Positions 45,071 to 56,740 of a stretch of DNA of 64,000 nt are shown piece by piece. A model generated the notes under the pieces. It saw only the letters and a list, made by a program, of their open reading frames with translations, was not told where the DNA came from and ran no database searches. The stretch covers positions 2,470,828-2,534,827 of the forward strand of contig CM035350.1 in NCBI GenBank assembly GCA_020137815.1, in the 5' to 3' direction. Source of the stretch: Hormiphora californensis (taxonomy: Eukaryota > Ctenophora > Tentaculata > Cydippida > Pleurobrachiidae). The position numbers and the translations under genes were made by a program. Numbering within the stretch: the first letter of the stretch is position 1; the number at the start of each line of letters is the position of its first letter.

Positions 45071-45743
45071 TATACGAATGCTGAAGTGATTAATTTCCTG
45101 AGAACGCGGATACGATTCTGTCTCCTCAGAAGTACTCTGGTCTCACTCAGGGGCACGAGGAAAAAGTTCACGACTCCACCACCCATTGCAATGTGTGATT
45201 TTACTGACTGACTTTTTATTTATAATATTTATTGTTTATTTGAGTGAGTGATTTTAAGATTTATTTATTACTAACCCCAACACCGGGGGCAAATGATCGA
45301 ACCCAATGTGAATGAGACTCATCGCGATTAACTCTTCATACGGTTACCCCCTTTCTCTCTTCGGCAGCTTCTCTTCGGCTGTTGGAAAGTGATGCCAATC
45401 GGTGTTGGGGTTAGTGAGTCAGAGTCGTCACGCTTCTGTTTTTTACCAAATAAACGGAAAATTCGCACCGTTACGAATGAGGCGCCTCGGAAATGTTCAA
45501 GTCATGCACATTCAAGTCACGCCCACCAATCACAGCCCAGAACAGCTCTCGTGATCCGCGCGTTCTGAGCTGTGATTGGTGGGCGTGACTTGAATGTGCA
45601 TGGCTTGAACATTTCCGAGGCTCCTCATTGAAAAGCGCTGCCTTATCCCGCGCTATCGGGGGGCAGCAGCGTTTGCCAACGTTACGAACTCCCCGTGAAC
45701 CACATGTTTTCCTCCACAAAATAATTTCAACAAGTCCTGTAGG
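45071..45743. other. FAHD1 upstream region
   Basis: Contains the foldback at 45476-45629. A phrase around AACACCG(G)GG occurs in both orientations at 45282 and 45402 (CCAACACCGGGGGC / GGTGTTGGGG). No other gene is seen. Confidence 0.5.
45476..45629. mobile_element. 154-bp foldback element upstream of FAHD1
   Basis: Left arm 45476-45537 (AATGAGGCGCCTCGGAAATG...CCAATCACAGC) pairs with the right arm ending CCGAGGCTCCTCATT at 45629; only a few mismatches occur over about 60 bp. The loop is about 30 bp. It ends 114 bp before the FAHD1 ATG and each arm contains CCAAT or ATTGG, so it could carry promoter elements. Confidence 0.88.
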
Positions 45744-46328
45744 ATGAATCTTTTAAAACAAGCCACCAAGATCGTTTGTGTGGGCCGAAACTATGCAAAA
45801 CACGCTAAGGAGCTTGGCAATGCCCTTCCAAGCACTCCAATAATCTTCACAAAACCTACAACATGTTTTGTAGAGGATGGTGGTAGTGTTCTCTACCCTG
45901 ATATATCAAGTGACCTTCACTACGAGGTAGAGCTGGGCGTGGTCATTGGGAAGACATTGTCCAAAGTTCCAGCCTCCGAGGTCATGTCGCATGTTGCGGG
46001 GTATGCTATTGCTATTGATGTTACCTGTAGAGATATCCAGGAACAATGTAAAGCAGAACGAACACCATGGACAATGGCGAAATGCCTTGATACCTTCTGC
46101 CCAATCGGTCCCCTCGTTTCTCCTGACAAGATAGATGCAGCCAATACGGAGATAACTCTGAAACAGAACGGAGTGCTGAGACAACACGGGAACACGGCCG
46201 ACATGATATTTTCAGTACCAACTTTGTTGGAGTATGTAGCTGCTCATATTACCCTTCTGCCCGGAGATGTGCTATTGACCGGAACACCCGAGGGTGTCGG
46301 ACCGTTAGCCAGGGGAGATGTTTTGGAG
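45744..46328 (+). CDS. FAHD1: Acylpyruvase / oxaloacetate decarboxylase FAHD1, 3' end lost
   Basis: FAHD1 hydrolyses acylpyruvates and decarboxylates oxaloacetate in mitochondria. One exon gives 195 residues from MNLLKQATKIVCVGRNYAKH. The FAH fold core is present: IIFTKPTTCFVEDGG, the metal-binding YEVELGVVIGK, AGYAIAIDVTCRDIQ, and LLPGDVLLTGTPEGVGPLARG. The frame ends at a donor-like GGAG/GTGCGA after GDVLE. The last roughly 25 residues usual for the family are not encoded downstream: a (GATGGAGA)n array follows immediately, then sequence belonging to another gene. Either a distant final exon exists, the gene is truncated, or the assembly has jumped at the array. Confidence 0.9.
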
Positions 46329-46334
46329 GTGCGA

Positions 46335-46775
46335 TGGGAGAGATGGAGAGATGGGAGAAGATGGAGAGTGGAGAGATGGAGAGATGGAGAGATGGAGAGA
46401 TGAGGAGTGGAGGATGGAGAGATGGAGAGATGGAGAGATGGAGAGATGGAGAGATGGAGAGATGGAGAGAGAGATGGAGAGATGGAGAGATGGAGAGATG
46501 GAGAGATGGAGAGATGGAGAGATGGAGAGATGGAGAGATGGAGAGATGGAGAGAGATGGAGAGATGGAGAGATGGAGATATGGAGAGATGGAGAGATGGA
46601 GAGAGATTGGAGAGATGGAGAGATGAGAGATGGGAGAGATGGAGAGATGGAGAGATGGAGAGATGGAGAGATGGAGAGATGGAGAGATGGAGAGATGGAG
46701 AGATGGGAGAGATGGAGAGATGGGAGATGGAGAGATGAGAGATGGAGAGATGGAGAGAGGAGAGATGGAGAGAGG
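46335..46775. repeat. (GATGGAGA)n octamer microsatellite, array A
   Basis: About 440 bp of the 8-mer GATGGAGA with many one- and two-base irregularities. The same octamer forms the much purer array at 60195-60663, and both arrays lead into the same downstream sequence (GCAGCGTTTAGTGCCCGG). Confidence 0.95.
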
Positions 46776-46932
46776 GCAGCGTTTAGTGCCCGGTTTCATA
46801 GTCTTTCTTTTGAATGGGATTCTTGTTGTGTGTGTTTACAAATTTTTAGGAGGGTCAGAACTCAGAACATAACAACCTGCTCACACTCCCCTGTACCGAG
46901 TGCAGACTCTCTAAACCCTGTTCCTCCTCTAG

Positions 46933-47120
46933 ATTTGACGATCAGTAAAACTCTACATTACGAACAATAGTGACGGTGACACTAGTTCGGCAGGCTCTTG
47001 GCATCACCATTCTTCATTCAGGGAGGTAGCGACACACTCCAGAGCTGTATCAGGGTGTTGAGTAGTCCTGCAGTGGCGACTGAGATTATCCCTAAGGATA
47101 CACTGCTCAGTGTGTAGCTG
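46933..47120 (+). pseudogene. PDZ-like exon, copy A, frame broken
   Basis: After a TCCTCTAG acceptor the frame reads LTISKTLHYEQ; the downstream part reads GGSDTLQSCIRVLSSPAVAT and IIPKDTLLS, a PDZ-type layout with a GLGI-like turn before it (ALGIT). A one-base shift separates the halves, as in copy B, and an additional deletion (GAACAATAG instead of GAACAAATAG) occurs only here. The donor is GTGGTA here versus GTGAGT in copy B. Confidence 0.55.
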
Positions 47121-49738
47121 GTGGTACTGAACCTGATTGTCTTGTTCCACCCTGCTTCACCACGCCGCGATCAAATGTAACATAAGAATTAAGAACATTG
47201 TCGAGGAGAATTCAGGCGAGGAAATAAAAGGGAATTTTACACAATCATACATACCTAGATATGTAATAACAGCTCTCCTTGTAGGTCCTGACTAACTGTA
47301 CCACGACCGAGCACTAGAGATATGAGAGGGCTCCCATTCAAACCACATTAAAGTTGCCCCGCCACTTCGGATCCCGGCCAGATGAGAGGTACAAAATTAT
47401 CGATTCTGATAGAGGCCCACCCCATGTGACACATTAAGATAAGGAAGGAAGCGGAGAAGGCTGAAATCATCCCTTCTCAGAGAGATGATTTGTGTCTCTT
47501 TCTCAGCTAGACTGTTGTCTTTTTGATAGTCGATAAACCAAATTATAAAAGGAGCATGGTCGTACGCACTTTTGACAACATTCCCTCCCCCTCCCAGGAT
47601 TCTGCGAGTACAGCTGGTTACAACACCCTCTCTAGACGATTAATATCATCCCATCTACAAGATATGTGTATCTAAGATCGATGCCTGGAATCAGCCGTTA
47701 TCCCATAATAATATAACGGAATTGACTAACTACGGTACGGACATCGGACACGTCTACTAAAGTTAGACAAGGAGATATCACTGTCCGCATTCCCTACAGA
47801 GTGCTGCTGTAAATGAGATTTATAGGACTATAATTATCGTTAGATTAGGATATCACGAACTCTTTTTACCATGTTCTAGGGTTTGAACAAAACAACTCTT
47901 TATCATTTTGAGAATATTACATATTGTGATCGATAAGTAGTGTCCAGAAAGATAGCAATTGTTTGTGGTCTGTCTTCTTAGAATTTTGCGTTCATTTGTA
48001 TTAAATCCAGCTAATTAAAGAATATTCGTTTTGTACCCAATATATCAATTAGGAATGTTTCGGCGAAGGGTAAAACTTTCATCTTTATCGTTTTAATTAG
48101 ACGACGCTGGGGTGGTTCAGCCATGACAGCACTCTTGGCCTGGTTTCCCTTCCACCGAACGTTTCCTCATTGATGTTCCAACGCCAATGATGCAATCCAT
48201 TGGTGCAAGTGTCATGTGTGTGCACTAGCCCGTGCTAAGTGAATTCGTTTTTTTTCTAGCAATTCGGTATCTAGTGAGGTAAAACTATGGACAATTTCAC
48301 GGAAGCTAGTGAAATCAGAATTTCAATAGCATTATAGATTACGGTGGCATCGCATTTAAAAAAGTTAAGTTTTTACTTAAAATCGGCTGAAATGTTTAAT
48401 AACTCAGCCAATTCTGCGCTGCATATTCCCATTTTAAACGTACGCGGCGAAATTTTGGTGCAAAGCGCTGCATTTTGAGCGCGCACCGCTTTTTTCAAAA
48501 ACACAATTTCAGCCTGAACTTCGACTTTTTTAGTCGAAATTTGAAAAATGCTCCGATATCACACAGTGTGTGAAGGTCAGAAGGGTTCGCAACATACGCA
48601 AACTCAAAGAAAAGCTCGATCGCGAGGCATTTTTGTTCTTTTTCTTAAGTCGAATTCTACCGAATTTGGTAGCATGAGCTACAGTTCCACCGAGCGCTAC
48701 TGGCCCCTCTGAAGACGGGCCTACGACACCAATCAAATTATCTCTCCGTAATCCGCATTCAAACTTCTTCGCACATCCCATTTTACTGCATCCAAGATGA
48801 GTTTACAAATTGATACACTGTATCTGATCTCATCGTTAAATGGCTAGCTATTGGATAACAATTGACTTACTTGATTCCACGGTGTGGTATTTCCGAAATC
48901 CATTCATAACAGTTCTCCACTCTACAACGATCGGCCATCAAAGAAGCAGTTTGGGAGGTTTCCTGAGTCCCGTGTTTCGCCGCAGTACATCCACAAATAA
49001 AAGTCTGTTTTGGTCGCCCTGTTGGAGTTCCCAAAGCGTTAGTTCCGGATGGGTGCAGCATGGTCGGCGAGCCTCAGTCTCCTTTCAGCGATCTTGGTGC
49101 TGAGAATAGGCAGTTTCCCAATACCATACAATGCGGCATAGCTCATCTGAGGGGGGTACTGGTTTTCTATTTGGTGCCATGTGGGTAACAGGGGGAGACG
49201 AAGTAACACCGCAAAGTTTTCAAATGACCTTATCAGTGCGAGACCGTATCCGCTTACTACGCAAGTAGCTGTGCCGAAAACTCTACATTTGCACGTGCGT
49301 TACCAGGGAGTCAACAAGCGTTGGTTGCTACTTAGGACCAGTAAGCTACACGTGCAACTACCATATCACACAATTTGCCGCGATTCCCGTCTCTTTTCTG
49401 CAACCGGTGAACCAGCGTCCAGCAGCCATCAAGCCCTGCCATCTCGAGTAGTGAAAATCTGGAGAAACAAAGAAGGTAGGCCCCCAAGGCTTCCTTTAGA
49501 AATGTATTTCTTGTTATCGTCTTCGTGTACAAGTTACACAGGTGTCAGTTCCTCACAGAGCCTCCCCTCCCTGGAAACATCTGTATCCAGTCCAAGATTG
49601 TATTTCCTGAGATATCGGCAATCGATCGCCATTGAACGGGCGCCACACTTTCGTTTTCTGTGCTTTTCGACTGAATTTGTAAACTTTATTAAGCAAGTGT
49701 TTTCACTAACACCTAAAATTCAACTCTTTAGATAGCAT
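47121..49738. other. Middle of duplicate copy A, no secure gene
   Basis: No confirmed exon. On the minus strand a frame from 48781 reads MGCAKKFECGLRRDNLIGVV and is longer (116 codons) in copy B at 62347-62697, but nothing identifies it. The rest is AT-rich non-coding sequence. Confidence 0.4.
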
Positions 49739-50120
49739 ATGCCAAAAGAACCAACCAAGAGACAAACCCTGCAGGAGTATTTCCCTCCTAATGGAACACT
49801 CCTTCCGAGCCAACCGTTGCAGATGCGATGTCCCTGTCCACCATCTCTATACGAGAAGTGCAGGACAGTACGGCAACTACCTACAGACTGGCCCGATCAC
49901 ATTAACGAAAATGAACAGCAACACCCCAGAGAAGAATATAGCAAAGTAAGTAGTAACCGTGTGTTAGTGTGTGTATTATATGTGTATCTGTGGACCGGGG
50001 TTGAAACGGTTGTGTGTGTATATGTGTGGTACGTGTGTGTTGTCGTATATCATTCTAGTTTTGTTTCTTAAACAGTATCCTTCCCTCCTCAGCGTACTCA
50101 AAATGGCACAAAGCAAATAA
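49739..50120 (+). pseudogene. Unknown small protein exon pair, copy A, indel-broken
   Basis: A start exon corresponding to 63675-63883 but with several one-base changes that shift the frame after PPNGTL. A possible second exon starts at 50093 after CCTCCTCAG and would read through to TAA at 50118-50120 (VLKMAQSK), giving a protein of about 79 residues if the frame is taken from copy B. No family is recognised. Confidence 0.45.
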
Positions 50121-51274
50121 GTTAGCGGGCCTGAAAAAACAGACGAGCATTGACCAGATGAGAGGTTCATCAACAAAAAACTTATTCTTGTGTAAGTGGG
50201 AAAATGGGTCTTCAAAACTCAGCACTTTCATCATGTGGTATGTGATTTTGATTAGGGATATGAAAACAAATAAAATATCATTTAATTACCTAACCAAACT
50301 ACAAACATTTACGGACAAGGGCGACATTTTATCTCGCAGCCATGTCAGTTGCTTCAGCAATATTACAAAAAGTAACACCGAATTTGGTACGTTGGTAGTT
50401 GCTCAACCCTCTATAGCCCGACTTAGCCATGCTTAATTCAAAGTTGTCAACCCCTCCCCGACTTTTGAACTGGCGGTCCGGGTCCGATTTTCTGACCACA
50501 CGCAAAAAAAAGAATAGTGTGGCTCTCTCCCTCTCTAGCCCCCCTCTGCTCCTCCATGGGGAACTTTATTGGATAATGGTTGTGACAGAAAGAAGAGATA
50601 GACTGCCCTTTCATCATGATGCGGGGAAAACTAGAGAGGAGAACCTACCGATCCTCCCTTGAATGCCCCTGTATTTATTGCTATCAGTTTCACACCTCCC
50701 CTTGTTGCAAAGAGTTCGGCTTCTTTACGGAGAGTAAGACTGGGGATGTAAGTGAGAGATACTGTCGTAGGGCGCCGTTCTATGCTCCCCTTTCTGCTCG
50801 CGATCACCCGAACCCCAGTATATAAGAACACAGAGTGTAGGGTTAAGCGACTACCCACTTGCCCCGAAGGTTTAATGTATCGGCTCCCTTTACCCTCACA
50901 CCTCCTCGGTAGATCTCTCAGTGGTCAAGGGTAAAAGGAGACCGTCACGCTTAAAAGCAATAACAATTCCTCCTAACATTTCAGTAAAATTAACAAGTTC
51001 AGATGGGTGAAATATATCATAAATCACTCATTATAACATATATTATAATGCATATATAATGGGATGTGGATCTTTCAAGTTCGGGGTCATATCACTAAGG
51101 ATTGAAAGGGTGGGAGTTGCATTTCATTGCATCTTATCGCTCAAACACTACGTTCGAGGTGAGTTAAAATATTCCCACAATTGTGCTCCTGATTCGTGGT
51201 ATGTGTAAAAACATGACTGGTATTTTAAACAAAGTTTATTCACGGTTACTGTTGTGATCCAATATACCAGAACT

Positions 51275-51865
51275 ACCGGAAGACCCACCTATGGAGGCCG
51301 ATGAGGTTCCCCTGTGAAAACCCCGGTCCAAGCTGATGTGGAGCACCAAATAAGGTTTTTTTGTTTCCCATGGAAATATATATTATACAGTTATGGATAG
51401 TTACAAATAACAAGACAGACAGTTCAATTTGAATTATATTTCCTATCAGGATCGATTCTGGTTGCCAAACTGAAGATTTTGACCCACCTATGGAGGGCGA
51501 TGAGGTCCCCTTGATGAAACCCCGGTCCAAGCTGATGTGGAGCACCAAATAAGGTTTCTTTGTTGTCCCATGGAAATATATATTATTACAGTTATGGAAA
51601 TGTTACAAATACAAGACAAGACAGTTCGATTTGAAATTATATTCCTATCAGGATCGATTCTGGTTGCCAAACTGAAGATTTTGACCCACCTATGGGGGCC
51701 GATGAGGTCCCTTGATGAAACCCCGGTCCAAGCTGTGTGGAGCACCAAATAAGGTTTCTTTGTTGTCCCCTGGAAATATTATTATACAGTTATGGATATG
51801 TTACAAATAACAAGACAGACAGTTCAATTTGAAAATATTTCCTATCAGGATCGATTCTGGTTGCC
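51275..51865. repeat. About 190-bp tandem repeat, three copies
   Basis: Units contain CCCCGGTCCAAGCTGATGTG, GGAGCACCAAATAAGG, and TATCAGGATCGATTCTGGTT followed by GCCAAACTGAAGATTTTGAC. Copies start near 51325, 51520 and 51720; they differ by small indels, and the last is shortened. Confidence 0.9.
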
Positions 51866-51952
51866 AAAATAGATTTGATGTTATTCCAACTCCCTCCCTG
51901 AAACGCCGTCTCTTCAAGTAGTCACGTGGACACCCCTTATTCATGAACCGAT

Positions 51953-52015
51953 TTGCCCCATACATGTGCCACTTTGCCCCGTAGACTTTGCCCCAGTTTA
52001 CCCTATACTAGTATT
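51953..52015. mobile_element. Remnant of the GGGTAAACC MITE family
   Basis: TTTGCCCCAGTTTACCC followed by TA at about 51989-52007 resembles the right TIR of the element at 16297-17075, preceded by other TTTGCCCC phrases. No matching left end was found nearby. Confidence 0.6.
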
Positions 52016-52272
52016 GCAATACAATATATTGGTCCTGTAATTGCACAAATTAGTTTTAGTTGTAAAAGGTTTTCAAGTGAATTTACAATAACACCAATCT
52101 TACCTTCTAAGAGAGACGTCTGCAAGGCCAAGACGAAAATAAGCCCTCCCAACTAGCACTAATAGCCTCTGATGGAAATGATTCCGAGGTAAGATCCAGA
52201 AAGTATTTCACTGGTCTTTAAGAAAGGAGCTAAGGTGGTTTTTTAACAGACTTTCTACCTTTTCATTTTCAG

Positions 52273-54664
52273 TGTTCGACACAGTGCAACACGGTCTTAC
52301 AACACCGACGATCTCAGTGACGTTGCATCGCTATGCTGCGTTATAATTACGGGTCAAGAAGCTTGTCGGACACCCTTACAAGAAACAACTTTTCTCATGG
52401 GTACAGCTCTGTAGTCAAATCATCGAAAACTACGCTCTACAGCTCCGGCTGCAATTGGCGAAAGTAAAGGAACTCGAGGGCTTTCAGCCACTAAGTAAGT
52501 ACAACTATGAGCTAAGCATTAAATAGCTGCTCACCAAGTGGGTTAACCTCGATTTCTCCTTTATAACGATGCCCAATAAAACGATTCCAACTCTTCCATT
52601 TTGTCCGGACCAAACCCCGAAAATGACTTATAGACCCCATCCCCCCTTTGTAGTGTACTTTCGATCAATGTCTATCTACTGATACATTCAGTGCTCTCTT
52701 GGGATGGAGGCGAAGAGAGACTCTGATTGAGAAAGGACACGGATGGAGAAGAGGCATCATATTACCTTAGTAGCCAGCCCGGAAAACGACCACTGGGGGG
52801 TCTTTCATGTTGGACAAATCTGGTAAGCTTAGTGCTGTTTTTAATTCCAGCTTTGATTGATATTCTTGTTCAGTTAGAAGTAGAGAAATTTATAAACTCC
52901 CATATTTCAGCTGCAGTTTTGATTGGGGTTGTTGGATCATTTTGGCCTCCCCAATATGGATTTCGATGAAATTCGAGCTGTATTGAGTGATGGGGAGAAC
53001 GCCAACTGGTGGAAGGTAAGTTGGAGTAACCCTTTCGGTAAAGTTGTATGCATTTAGCTGATTGACAGTTAGAGGTGCTCTCTATAATATCATACCCATA
53101 GAAATTCTCTATTTAACACGAAAAAAAAACTTTCCAGGAAAGAACCTATGGAGGAGGAATCAGTAGTTGGAGAGGAACTGAAAAGGGCCATTGCTTCGGG
53201 TAGTGTGCCTTTGCACACTACGGAAATCATGATGAAGGCATTTTTCGAGATTTTGGACGGCCAGACTAAAGGTTAGAAATTCAGTTTCCTATTAATTAAC
53301 ATTTTGAATCTAATTGAATAATTATTCTCACTGTATATTTTTAAATCACATTCTAATCACAAATGTCACTTTAGGTAACAAATCCTTCAAGGGAGATCTG
53401 GCCAAGTTCATGGTCGACGATGAGGTGCTGCAGGGAAGAGGTCCTTTCGACCCATATGGAGATTACGATAAACATAGAAGGAATGAGGAAGCCAGATATC
53501 AAAGGACGCCATGACCCTCTACAAATTAGCAAAGGCTGTTCGTGAAGGTAAGAATTAGTTTTGCGACTTTCGATAAGTAAAACAATTGTTTGGCCAGCCA
53601 CGGCCAACCGTTTCGTACTGCATTCCATAACATTGTGATCCTCCTTTCAGGGGTCCTCGATCCAAAGCTGGGCGAGCGGAAAATTATAGAGATGAATACG
53701 TGAGGTGGACCTCGACCGCAAGCGAGCCTTGCGGTTATATATGGCGGCCATCCTTCATCAAAGACCGCTAAACTAAAACTTCTTGTTGCCTTTATCATCG
53801 ACATTTATGTGCCGGTAAGTTTTTTTGTTATTTCTTGTGCTGATCTCATTTTAATATAAGGGAGTGATGTTTACGTGTTACAAGTTGTTACAGAAGGTGA
53901 CCAAAAAATTTGGTCACTGGTTAGTACTAAAGTTAAGTTTACATATATTTCTATTGGGTTGAGCCTAAGAACTTTTTCATGATGTTTTAGACATATATCA
54001 GCTCAGAATTGAGTGTCGGTGCGTTTAAGGTATATAAATGATGTAAAACTTTGTACGTGTTACAAAGTGTAATGTATCACCCCCAATTCTTGCTTAACAC
54101 CTCTATTTATCTCAGATGCATCTCGCAATCAAAACGCGATGGAATGTGCTGAATGGACCAGGCCTTCTCCTGGAATTCATTACAAGATGGAGAGCGTTCT
54201 GTCAGGATACATATGGAAACAGTCTAACGACTGCCATTGGAAGAAAGTGAGGGGAACGGTTTCATGTTATCCTCACATGCTGCTTGCGTCGGGAGGTAGG
54301 TGCTAGATATTTTAATCCCAAACTGATGGGGAATCAGTGATTATCCAACCACTTGTGTGAAAGAGAGCAAAATAGTGCCCCATGGCTTCGTTACTAACGA
54401 AGCCATGGGGCAATATTTTGCTCTGTCGTCTGATATGTTTTACCGGTACTGTTGCCAGGGGGTGGTAGATTTACCGAGAAACACCCGCCATTTATCAAAA
54501 CTGGGGGGGGGGACCTTTATTTTACCCAATACAAGTTTCAAATGTTAACTTTTGCAGTTCAATTCCAAGCGGATACTCCACTCCAGTTTCAATGCAAGAT
54601 GGCATCTCCCGGTGATAAACACCAAAGCAACTTCATGAGGACGTTTACAAACATCTGTTATTGA
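52273..54664 (+). CDS. Unknown multi-exon gene, C-terminal part, frames partly broken
   Basis: I do not recognise the family. Likely exons are 52273-52494, one ending at 53015, 53138-53271, 53375-53547, 53651-53814, 54116-54295 and 54558-54664 (TGA). Protein-like stretches are VKKLVGHPYKKQLFSWVQLC and IIENYALQLRLQLAKVKELE, MDFDEIRAVLSDGENANWW, EELKRAIASGSVPLHTTEIM, GDLAKFMVDDEVLQGRGPFD, DPKLGERKIIEMNT, and SVLSGYIWKQSNDCHWKKVR then FQADTPLQFQCKMASPGDKH. Exon borders 53271/53375 and 54295/54558 agree in phase. Inside 52273-52494, 53375-53547 and 53651-53814 the frame must change by one base, or a stop be ignored, to stay protein-like. The gene is probably real but poorly sequenced; the 5' end may join unknown exons further left. 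Confidence 0.55.
54364..54424. repeat. Near-perfect 61-bp palindrome in an intron
   Basis: The left arm 54364-54393 and right arm 54395-54424 are reverse complements with one mismatch and a single central C (…GGCTTCGTTA C TAACGAAGCC…). It lies in the intron 54296-54557 of the unknown gene. Confidence 0.93.
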
Positions 54665-55313
54665 TTGTAAGTGTTAACTTTTATAGAACCAGCTTCACTT
54701 GTGCTATTTTCCGGGCTCCAATATACCGGAACCCTGATTACAGGGAGGATAATCTTCCCCGATATAGGAAATTAACATTAATTGTTGACCCGATTATTAC
54801 GGCAATTTTGCCTGGCATAACCCTCCCCGAGCATGCCGGTAAAACTGTAGTTTTGTGAGAACAAGTCACTAAATATATTTCTCCCTCAGGGTATCCTGCA
54901 TTACAAAGTGCAACCGCTGAAGAGAGTAAAAGGAAAAACTGGAAACCGGTCACCACCACCCCCACAGGGAGATTGGACCATGCTCCCCTGCCACGCTCAG
55001 TCGACTGAGTATTTCGTGGCTGACGAGCAAGGTTGTTAAACAATGCAGTGGCCACCTGCGGCAAATTGGCACAGTACTGATGATAAATGAAGATCGACCG
55101 AAAGGGAAGAGAATGAGGAGTTAGAGATTTGCTTCGGGGAACCAAGAGAAGGGTTGTGTGGAAGATGTAGACTTTGAGACAAGTGAGCAAGGAGAGGGGT
55201 ATGAGAGTATGAGTGTGTGGGTAATTGATTATAATTATTGTTGTGTTAGAGATTTGAGACAACCAGTTTTTTTAATTCTTTGTTTGTAACTAATTTGTAA
55301 CTACATTTTGATT
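54665..55313. other. Between the unknown gene and the small minus-strand ORF
   Basis: A possible exon follows CTCCCTCAG at about 54890 and reads GYPALQSATAEESKRKNWKP to a stop at about 55006, but it has no partner. Nothing else is supported. Confidence 0.35.
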
Positions 55314-55724
55314 TCAATTCCAGCTCGCAAAATAATTTAACTTGCGATCTCTAAAAATCGACTGTTTCAATTTGAACTGATTTAAAATGTCATAAAATTC
55401 CATAGCAACTATTGGCAGATGTTTCATCTCTGCACGTGCAAATTCTTTCTTCTTCTCATTGGTTTCCAGACATTTATTTACCCCCACTTTGATAAAGTAC
55501 AACTCAAGTCACCCCATCACTGATTCATTCTTCATATTAAAGCCAAGCTGCAGACCTGCTCGTGATTCGTTGAACGGAATCTCAGCAAGATCTTCCAGCA
55601 ATTCCTCCCTCATAGAGTCTCTCACAACACTCGCGCCCAAATATCGGTAAAACTCTTCTCGCGTTTCACCCGGTTTCTCCACTGCAGAATGCGCGTTTAT
55701 ATACAAAGGCCCATATGTGAGCAT
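55314..55724 (-). CDS. Small ORF interrupted by a single in-frame TGA
   Basis: On the minus strand an ATG in a CACCATG context at 55724 opens a frame beginning MLTYGPLYINAHSAVEKPGE and containing REEFYRYLGASVVRDSMREE, then FNMKNESVMG. A TGA at 55511-55509 interrupts it, and the same frame continues LELYFIKVGVNKCLETNEKK, KHLPIVAMEFYDILNQFKLK to a stop at 55314, for 137 codons in all. Composition on both sides of the TGA is protein-like. I do not recognise the family. The TGA could be a sequencing error, a real nonsense mutation, or recoding; no SECIS-like structure was recognised by eye. An upstream in-frame extension to 55811 exists but is less convincing. Confidence 0.45.
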
Positions 55725-56669
55725 GGTGGGTGCGCGGCACCTCCAGCTCCCGCGCTTGTCACGTGGCGTCTTCCGTGCATCCCACTGGCTGCCGCCCCTC
55801 TCACCAACCAACCGTAATGGCTAATGATATGGTTCATTCTTTTTATTTACTAGTTAAGTAGCATATCAGGAGCCCAATTTAGCTAAGATCTGAGATGTAT
55901 ATTTCAATTTCAGAGTCGATTTGGCAAAAAAATAGCGCACCCTAGTGTGCAACTGTGCACCTGTGCAGTGTGTTGATAGTACCGAAAAAATATCAGTGAC
56001 TTGCTGCTGCTGTGCTCTGATGCTCGCGGCGCTACCCAATTGTTAACAAACTGCATCCTCAAAACTTTAGACGTCACGCGCGATAATTCTTGCGGGGTGA
56101 AAGCAAAGCGGGGAAAACCAGGGCGCGGCGTGGGAAATGTTCCCACGGTGCGTGGGATTACGTAAGAGCTTTCACTATTAAGGCATTTTATATGATCGAT
56201 CGAGTCCGCGCGCGTAGGTGCGTGCGTCAGAGGGCATTTTTTAGCGCGTTAATTTATAAGTTTCTTTTATACATTTAATAAGCACATAATCACGTGCACT
56301 CGTGTACGTGGGCGCGCGATTATAATCTGGGTGCCTTGCAGCCTGTTTACAGGTGCGCGCTACCAAAAGAGTACACTTAGACCGACTTTTTTCAAACGGG
56401 CTATAGCCACGCAAACAATGGCAAATTGAGTAAACTAAACGGTATCTGTTAGAGAATCGATAGCCCTAACCGATAACCCCAAACCAAACCCTAACCAGAC
56501 CCTAACGGATAGCCAAACCGTTCGCGCGCGCCAAAAACTACGAATTGTAAGCAAGGGAGGCACCCAGATTTTAACGTTTCCCGTTACGTGACTCGATTAA
56601 CAAAATATTTTTGTCGTTCAAAATTTACGGTCAGCGTGTTTTGGGAGTGCTGACAAACGGTTTTTTAGG

Positions 56670-56740
56670 GTTAGGGCTAAAGTAGGGTTAGGGTTAGGGT
56701 TGGGGTTTGGGTTGGGGTTAGGCCTTGCATTCCCTACCAG
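56670..56740. repeat. Interstitial telomere-like repeat (TTAGGG variants)
   Basis: GGGTTAGGG, TAGGGTTAGGGTTAGGG and GGGGTTTGGGTTGGGG variants over about 70 bp within the inverted-repeat element. The metazoan telomere hexamer is recognisable but degenerate. Related CCCTAACC-rich sequence lies in the arms at 56465-56515 and 58700-58765. Confidence 0.75.

Larger units (their letters stand above)
46776..50080. repeat. Segmental duplicate, copy A (about 3.3 kb)
   Basis: The sequence from GCAGCGTTTAGTGCCC onwards is repeated in the same orientation at 60664-64000, to the end of the window. Differences are mainly one-base insertions and deletions, about one every few tens of bases. Copy A more often has the disrupted reading (see the exons at 46933 and 49739). 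It contains the PDZ-like exon and the exon starting MPKEPTK. Confidence 0.95.
50121..52272. other. Intergenic region containing a triplicated repeat
   Basis: Apart from the repeat at 51275-51865 and the short MITE remnant near 52000, only short unconvincing frames are seen. Confidence 0.45.

Noticed and set aside
54738-55262. 174-codon minus-strand frame with a hydrophobic stretch
   Set aside because: Low-complexity ends, no recognisable motif, and it overlaps plus-strand sequence with better splice-site context; likely chance.
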